Part shown: positions 28,853 to 33,218 of the stretch, one piece after another
Numbering within the stretch: the stretch's first letter is position 1
How the letters are laid out: each line of letters begins with the position of its first letter
NCBI GenBank assembly: GCA_018056925.1
Contig: JAGPEO010000004.1
Coordinates: forward strand, 1-33,218
Direction: 5' to 3'
Length of the DNA: 33,218 bases
Source of the DNA: Phycisphaerae bacterium
Lineage (GTDB): Bacteria > Planctomycetota > Phycisphaerae > UBA1845 > Fen-1342
Made by a program: the position numbers and the translations under genes
The notes under the pieces: generated by a model
Databases searched by the model: none
Told to the model about the DNA's origin: nothing
Seen by the model: the letters and a program-made list of their open reading frames with translations, nothing else

Positions 28853-30873
28853 CCAGCTTGCCGGCGGAAGTCTTGGCGGCCGGGGCGGAGTTGCAGCTAT
28901 ACAGCACGAACACGCTGATCGTCGGCTCTGGGGCGGCCGGGCTGAATGCGGCGCTGCAACTCGTCGCGCATGGGCAACGCGATGTAATCCTGGTGACAGA
29001 ACGCTGGGGCGCCGGGGCGTCCAATGAGGCCGGTTCCGACAAGCAGACCTACTACAAGCTTGCGCTGGCCCACGCGGCGCTCGATTCGCCGCGGCAGATG
29101 GCCGAGGACCTGTTTGCCGGCGGCAGCATGCACGGCGACATCGCACTCTGCGAGGCCCAGCATTCCGCCCAGGCCTTCTACCACCTCGTCGCCCGCGGCG
29201 TGCCGTTCCCGCATGACCGGTACGGGGCGTATGTCGGCTATCGCACGGACCACGACCAGCGCGGCCGGGCGACATCCGCCGGACCTTTGACCTCGCACCT
29301 GATGTGCGAATGCCTGGGTCGGGCAGTGCGCGAGGCGGGCATCAAGGTCCTCGACCAGCACCAGGTTGTGGCGCTGCTGACGTACGAGGCCCGCTCCGAG
29401 AAGCACGTGTGCGGAGCCGTCGCCCTGGATATGAACAATCTGGACAGTCCACACCACGGGCTGGTCGTGTTCAACGCGGTAAACGTGATTCTCGCCACTG
29501 GCGGTCCCGGCGGCATGTATCGCACCACGGTGTACCCGCACAGCCAGGTTGGCTCGACCGGTATGGCATTGGCGATCGGCGCCGCGGCGAACAACTTGAC
29601 CGAATCGCAATTCGGCCTGGCATCGACGAAGTTCCGCTGGAACTTGTCCGGCACCTATCAACAAGTGATTCCGCGCTACGTCTCGACCGACGCCAACGGC
29701 GGCGACGCGCGCGAGTTCCTCAACGAGGCCTTCCCTGACCTGCGCTCGCTGGCCGGCGCAATCTTCCGTAAAGGCTACGAGTGGCCGTTCGACTGCGCTA
29801 AGGTGCGCGGGCACGGCTCATCGCTGATCGACCTGCTCGTTTACCAGGAAACTGTACGCCGCGGCCGGCGGGCATTCCTCGATTTCACGCAGAATCCGAC
29901 CGATCCGGCCGGCCGCGAGCCGTTCTCGCTGGATTGTCTGGATGAAGAGGCGCGCACGTATCTGCAACGGTCAGGCGCCACCGCGGCGACACCCATCGAA
30001 CGCCTGCGGCAGATGAACGAGCCGGCCTATCAACTGTACCGTTCTCACGACATTGACCTGGTCCGGGAGCCGCTCGAAATCGCGGTCTGCGCCCAGCACA
30101 ACAATGGCGGACTGGCCGGCAATATCTGGTGGGAATCCAACATCCGCCACCTGTTCCCCATCGGCGAAGTGAACGGCACGCACGGCGTCCGCCGCCCGGG
30201 TGGCGCGGCTCTGAACGCGGGCCAAGTCGGCGGGTTGCGGGCTGCGCTCTTCATCGCCCGCCGGTACGGCGTAGCGCCGCCCGCTGCGAACGACTTCGTG
30301 AAGCGCGTCGAGGCGCAACTCGCTGACAGTTTGGAATTCGCCCGTAGCGTGACTGCGCGATCGAGCGGCGGACTGAAACCGGAGCAGGTTATCGCTGAAA
30401 TCCAGGAGCGCATGTCGAGCTGCGCGGCGATCGTCCGGGAAGTCGGCGCGATCCGGGCCGCGGCCGAGGCGGCATGGCGCCTGCACAAACGCGTACAACG
30501 CGAGTCGTCCGGCTCACTGCCGCTTGCCTTCCGCGCCCGGGACATGTGCCTGACTCACGCCGTTTACTTGGAAGCGTTGCGTGAATATCTCGAACGCGGT
30601 GGCCAGTCGCGCGGTTCGTATCTGGTCCTTGACGCCCGCGGCGCGACGCTCGATGCGAACTTGGACGAGGAATGGCGTTTCGGCCTGGCGCATCCGGCGG
30701 ATTTCGTGAGTCAAAACATCCTGGAAATCGAGCTGGCCGCTGACCAGCACGCGGACGTCGCCGCTGAGCAGCATGTCCAGAAGCGCTGGGTCCCAATCCG
30801 GCCGATCCCGAAGCCGGACGGCTGGTTTGAGAATGTATGGAATGACTACCGCCACGATCGCATCGTGCAGTAA
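28849..30873 (+). CDS. Fumarate reductase/succinate dehydrogenase-like FAD-dependent oxidoreductase
   Basis: The 674-residue protein opens with a Rossmann FAD site, TLIVGSGAAGLNAAL (22-36). It continues with ERWGAGASNEAGSD, a second FAD contact VNVILATGGPGGMYRTT, and the late FAD motif LFPIGEVNGTHGVRRPGGAALNAGQVGGLRAA. This is the flavoprotein architecture of FrdA/SdhA/L-aspartate oxidase. The covalent-FAD and substrate motifs of true succinate dehydrogenases are not evident (SNEAGSDKQTYY and CAQHNNGGL stand in their place), so the substrate is probably different. A helical C-terminal domain follows (470-674). The start ATG overlaps the stop of the Old Yellow Enzyme-family gene by four bases (ATGA), implying coupled translation and perhaps an electron-transfer pair. 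No membrane anchor or iron-sulfur subunit gene is nearby. The stop region is duplicated downstream (see repeat). Confidence 0.87.
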   Translation: MTSLPAEVLAAGAELQLYSTNTLIVGSGAAGLNAALQLVAHGQRDVILVTERWGAGASNEAGSDKQTYYKLALAHAALDSPRQMAEDLFAGGSMHGDIALCEAQHSAQAFYHLVARGVPFPHDRYGAYVGYRTDHDQRGRATSAGPLTSHLMCECLGRAVREAGIKVLDQHQVVALLTYEARSEKHVCGAVALDMNNLDSPHHGLVVFNAVNVILATGGPGGMYRTTVYPHSQVGSTGMALAIGAAANNLTESQFGLASTKFRWNLSGTYQQVIPRYVSTDANGGDAREFLNEAFPDLRSLAGAIFRKGYEWPFDCAKVRGHGSSLIDLLVYQETVRRGRRAFLDFTQNPTDPAGREPFSLDCLDEEARTYLQRSGATAATPIERLRQMNEPAYQLYRSHDIDLVREPLEIAVCAQHNNGGLAGNIWWESNIRHLFPIGEVNGTHGVRRPGGAALNAGQVGGLRAALFIARRYGVAPPAANDFVKRVEAQLADSLEFARSVTARSSGGLKPEQVIAEIQERMSSCAAIVREVGAIRAAAEAAWRLHKRVQRESSGSLPLAFRARDMCLTHAVYLEALREYLERGGQSRGSYLVLDARGATLDANLDEEWRFGLAHPADFVSQNILEIELAADQHADVAAEQHVQKRWVPIRPIPKPDGWFENVWNDYRHDRIVQ

Positions 30874-30897
30874 GCACAGACCGCATCGTGCAGTAAG
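30859..30897 (+). repeat. 16-base direct repeat spanning the stop codon of the FAD protein gene
   Basis: CGCATCGTGCAGTAAG occurs at 30859-30874, including the last codons and TAA stop, and again at 30882-30897, with a period of 23 bases. It looks like a small tandem duplication that left a non-coding copy of the gene end just before the ribosome binding site of the next gene. Confidence 0.9.
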
Positions 30898-30909
30898 TTG
30901 GAGCGCAAA

Positions 30910-31695
30910 ATGAGCAATCATCCCGTGGCTTTCGTGACCGGCGCCAGTCGCGGAATCGGACGCGGCATCGCCCTGGCGCTGGCGGCCAGCGGCTTTGACG
31001 TGGTCGGCAACGCCCGGACCTACGACCCAAAGGATCGACACACGGGACTGGCTGAAGTGCAGGACCGCGCGCGCGAACTCGGGGTCGAGTTTGAACCCGT
31101 TGCGGGAGACATCGCCAACCTCGAGTCGCACCCGAGACTGCTCCAGGCCGCCCTGCAGCGCTTTCGCCGCGTTGACGTGTTGGTCAACAACGCCGGCATC
31201 GCGCCGCAAAAAAGGCTCGACGTACTCGAAACAACCCCAGAGAGCTTCGACCGCCTGCTGGCCGTAAACGCACGCGGCCCCTTCTTTCTGACGCAGTGCT
31301 TCGCCCGCCACATGCTCAGCCAGCCGCGCGGCCCGCTTACCCCGGCGATCATTTTCGTCTCATCGATTTCCGCCGAGGTATCTTCGCCCTCGCGCGCGGA
31401 ATACTGCATTTCCAAAGCAGCCCTGAGCCAGGCCGCCACCGTTTTCGCCGATCGCCTGGCCGAAGCCGGCATCAACGTCTACGAGGTCCGGCCGGGAATA
31501 ATCGCCACCGACATGACGGCCCCCGTGAAAGCGCAGTACGATGCGCGCATTGCCGCCGGGCTGGTCCCGCTGCGACGGTGGGGCCAGCCGGAAGACGTCG
31601 GCCGGGCCGTGGCGGCGCTGGCCCGCGGCGACCTCGGCTACGCCACCGGCCAGGTGATTGAGCTGAGCGGCGGCATGAACATTCGGCACTTGTAA
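30910..31695 (+). CDS. Short-chain dehydrogenase/reductase (SDR), NAD(P)-dependent
   Basis: The 261-residue product is a classical SDR: cofactor motif TGASRGIG (10-17), NNAG (93-96), a serine around S152-S154, catalytic Y165-x-x-x-K169 and RPGIIATDM after the sixth strand. It resembles 3-oxoacyl-ACP reductases in sequence style, but the position in a sugar-type operon favours oxidation or reduction of a sugar, sugar acid or polyol hydroxyl. Two features are distinctive: the segment NARTYDPKDRHTGLAEVQ after strand 2, which fixes the cofactor choice, and a 10-residue insertion (SQPRGPLTPA) before strand 5. ATG 30910 has GGAG six bases upstream and was preferred to TTG 30898. The gene follows the FAD gene after 36 bases and precedes the aldolase-kinase gene by 25 bases. 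Confidence 0.9.
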   Translation: MSNHPVAFVTGASRGIGRGIALALAASGFDVVGNARTYDPKDRHTGLAEVQDRARELGVEFEPVAGDIANLESHPRLLQAALQRFRRVDVLVNNAGIAPQKRLDVLETTPESFDRLLAVNARGPFFLTQCFARHMLSQPRGPLTPAIIFVSSISAEVSSPSRAEYCISKAALSQAATVFADRLAEAGINVYEVRPGIIATDMTAPVKAQYDARIAAGLVPLRRWGQPEDVGRAVAALARGDLGYATGQVIELSGGMNIRHL

Positions 31696-31720
31696 GCCGC
31701 GGAGAGAGAGGAGAGGCGGG

Positions 31721-33218
31721 GTGAGCGTCTCGGAGTCACTTTGGGAAAAGCTTAGGCACTACCGGCTCACGGCGCTGCTCGCGCCGCAAAGCCCCGAAGC
31801 GTGCGTGGCCGCGTATGAACTGTTTGAGCCGCTGGGGGTGGTGCTGGAGATCGCGCTGCGAACCAGCGCCGCTTTAGACGGCATCGCTGCGGTCCGTCGG
31901 CGTCACCCAAACGCGCTCCTGCTGGCCGGCACCGTGCTGACGGCCAGCCAGGCCGAACAGGCCATCGCGGCCGGGGCGGCGGGAATCGTTTCGCCCGATT
32001 ATCTGCCGCCCGTGGTGCAGGTGTGCGTGGCGCGCGACGTGATGTGCGTTCCGGGGGGCTTAGGCGATGTTGGCAAGCAGCTTGCGCAAAAGGCGGAAGG
32101 CTACGGCTGCACGTTGGCGGAGTTGCGAAAGCATCATCCGTATCAGTGGGTGCACAAACTCTTTCCGGTCACAGCAGGCGGCGCGCTCTTGGTAGACGTA
32201 GCCGCCGCCTGGCAAGCGGTGTATCCCGAGCTGACGGTGATGTACACCGGCGGGGTGACGTTCGAGCGACTGGCTGAAATCGTGCGGCGCGACCCGCGCG
32301 CCATCATCTGCGGCTCGGCCCTGACGCGCCGCATTGAGGACGCCCAGGCCACTGCGGCCGAGGCGCAGCGCTGGCTTGACGTTATCCACGGCCGCGCGTC
32401 GGGCACGCCCCAACATGCGCCCCGCACGACGGCCGCCCAGCCGACGCCGGCCGCAGGCGCGGTGGTCACGTTAGGCGAAATCATGTTGCGCCTGACCCCG
32501 CCGCCGGGTCGCCGCTTTAGCCAGGCCGGCAGTCTGGACGCGTCTTTCGGCGGCGCGGAAGCAAACGTCGCGGTGGCACTGGCGCAGTGGGGCGTTCCGT
32601 CACGCTTCGTAACCGCCGTGCCGGATCAAGCACTCGGCCACGCGGCAATTGAAGCCCTGCGGGCCCACGGCGTCGACACTAACCACGTGTTGCGTCACGG
32701 CACGCGCCTGGGTCTTTATTACCTTGAACAAGGGGCGGCGCAGCGCCCGGCGCGGGTCATTTACGATCGAATGAATTCAGCCATTGCAGAGCTGCCGCCC
32801 GGTAAGGTCGACTGGAATCCAGTCTTTGACGGCGCCGACTGGCTACACTGCACCGGAATCACGCCCGCGCTGAGCCCTTCCACAGCCGAGCTGACGCGCC
32901 AGGCTCTGAAAAGCGCAAAGCGGGCGGGTTTGACAGTGAGCTTCGACCTCAACTACCGCGCCAAGCTCTGGCCGCCGCAGCGGGCGCGCGAAATCCTCAC
33001 GCCGCTGATGCAGCACGTCGACGTCCTGATCTGCAACGAAGAGGACGCCGCACAGGTTTTCGGCATTCACGCCGGCAACTCAGACGTCGCAGCCGGAAAG
33101 CTCGACGCGGAAGCTTACCGAAACGTCGCCGAGCAATTGCTTTCTCGCTTTGGCTTTAAGGCCGTGGCAATCACGCTGCGCGAGAACCTCTCGGCCTCTG
33201 ACAACCGTTGGTCGGCTT
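31721..33218 (+). CDS. Fused KDPG aldolase-2-keto-3-deoxygluconate kinase, cut by window end
   Basis: The frame starts at GTG 31721 after a purine-rich ribosome site (GAGAGG) and remains open at the last base (499 codons seen). Residues 1-225 are a KDPG/KHG aldolase: E43 in VLEIALRT, LLAGTVLTASQAEQAIAAGAAGIVSPDY (67-94), Schiff-base K146 in VHKLFPV, and MYTGGVTFERL plus ICGSAL for phosphate binding. A Pro/Ala/Thr linker (226-246) leads to a PfkB-family sugar kinase that starts VVTLGEIMLRLTPPPGRRFSQAG and contains FGGAEANVAVALAQWG, SFDLNYRAKLW and ICNEEDAAQVFG, all typical of KDG kinases; the C-terminal ATP-binding and catalytic GAGD motif lies beyond the window. The two parts perform consecutive steps: kinase KDG to KDPG, aldolase KDPG to pyruvate and glyceraldehyde 3-phosphate. 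This identifies the operon as catabolic for a sugar acid-type substrate. Confidence 0.9.
   Translation, partial: MSVSESLWEKLRHYRLTALLAPQSPEACVAAYELFEPLGVVLEIALRTSAALDGIAAVRRRHPNALLLAGTVLTASQAEQAIAAGAAGIVSPDYLPPVVQVCVARDVMCVPGGLGDVGKQLAQKAEGYGCTLAELRKHHPYQWVHKLFPVTAGGALLVDVAAAWQAVYPELTVMYTGGVTFERLAEIVRRDPRAIICGSALTRRIEDAQATAAEAQRWLDVIHGRASGTPQHAPRTTAAQPTPAAGAVVTLGEIMLRLTPPPGRRFSQAGSLDASFGGAEANVAVALAQWGVPSRFVTAVPDQALGHAAIEALRAHGVDTNHVLRHGTRLGLYYLEQGAAQRPARVIYDRMNSAIAELPPGKVDWNPVFDGADWLHCTGITPALSPSTAELTRQALKSAKRAGLTVSFDLNYRAKLWPPQRAREILTPLMQHVDVLICNEEDAAQVFGIHAGNSDVAAGKLDAEAYRNVAEQLLSRFGFKAVAITLRENLSASDNRWSA

Overview
The window reads as chromosomal DNA of a GC-rich bacterium, most likely a planctomycete (Planctomycetota), possibly close to Phycisphaerae. 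This is inferred from a type IV pilin-like protein with the planctomycete-style N-terminus ([29 protein letters not shown]-type), a lone DUF2934 protein, a eukaryote-like UDP-HexNAc pyrophosphorylase and RNA polymerase genes detached from the usual ribosomal protein operon. No marker gene proves the phylum. I saw no tRNA, rRNA, CRISPR array, insertion sequence or phage gene.

Layout. 1-4.3 kb (minus strand): a membrane-anchored PIN-TRAM protein cut by the window edge, ribosomal protein S1 with five S1 domains, and a pilin-like secreted protein followed by a clear intrinsic terminator. 5.0-7.6 kb (plus): a UAP1-type pyrophosphorylase and a lipoprotein of the glucose/sorbosone dehydrogenase beta-propeller family. 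7.7-11.8 kb: a small DUF2934 protein, then a divergent pair made of a DegT/DnrJ/EryC1/StrS sugar aminotransferase and an ABC exporter that carries a PDZ-like domain between its first two membrane helices. 11.9-14.4 kb (minus): a rhodanese-domain exported protein and two related exported proteins with a conserved PGECY motif; the larger is built on a 23-residue repeat. 14.7-23.5 kb (minus): rpoB, a GNAT-family acetyltransferase and rpoC in that transcription order, with a recognisable sigma70-type promoter about 200 bases before rpoB. 24.0-26.2 kb: the Holliday-junction resolvase family gene ruvX, preceded by short palindromes and a 14-base tandem repeat, and an exported ACE-like (M2) zinc peptidase.

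26.4-33.2 kb (plus) is a tightly packed, apparently single operon of five genes: a xylose-isomerase-like TIM-barrel protein, an Old Yellow Enzyme-family oxidoreductase with a four-cysteine cluster, a fumarate-reductase-like FAD protein coupled to it by an ATGA overlap, a short-chain dehydrogenase, and a KDPG aldolase-KDG kinase fusion that runs off the window. The last gene points to an Entner-Doudoroff-type ending (KDG to KDPG to pyruvate plus glyceraldehyde 3-phosphate). The upstream redox and isomerase genes would prepare an unidentified sugar, sugar acid or cyclitol. This operon, the PDZ-containing ABC exporter, the rpoB-GNAT-rpoC arrangement and the PGECY repeat proteins are the most interesting parts of the window. 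All functional statements rest on reading motifs by eye; no database search was possible.
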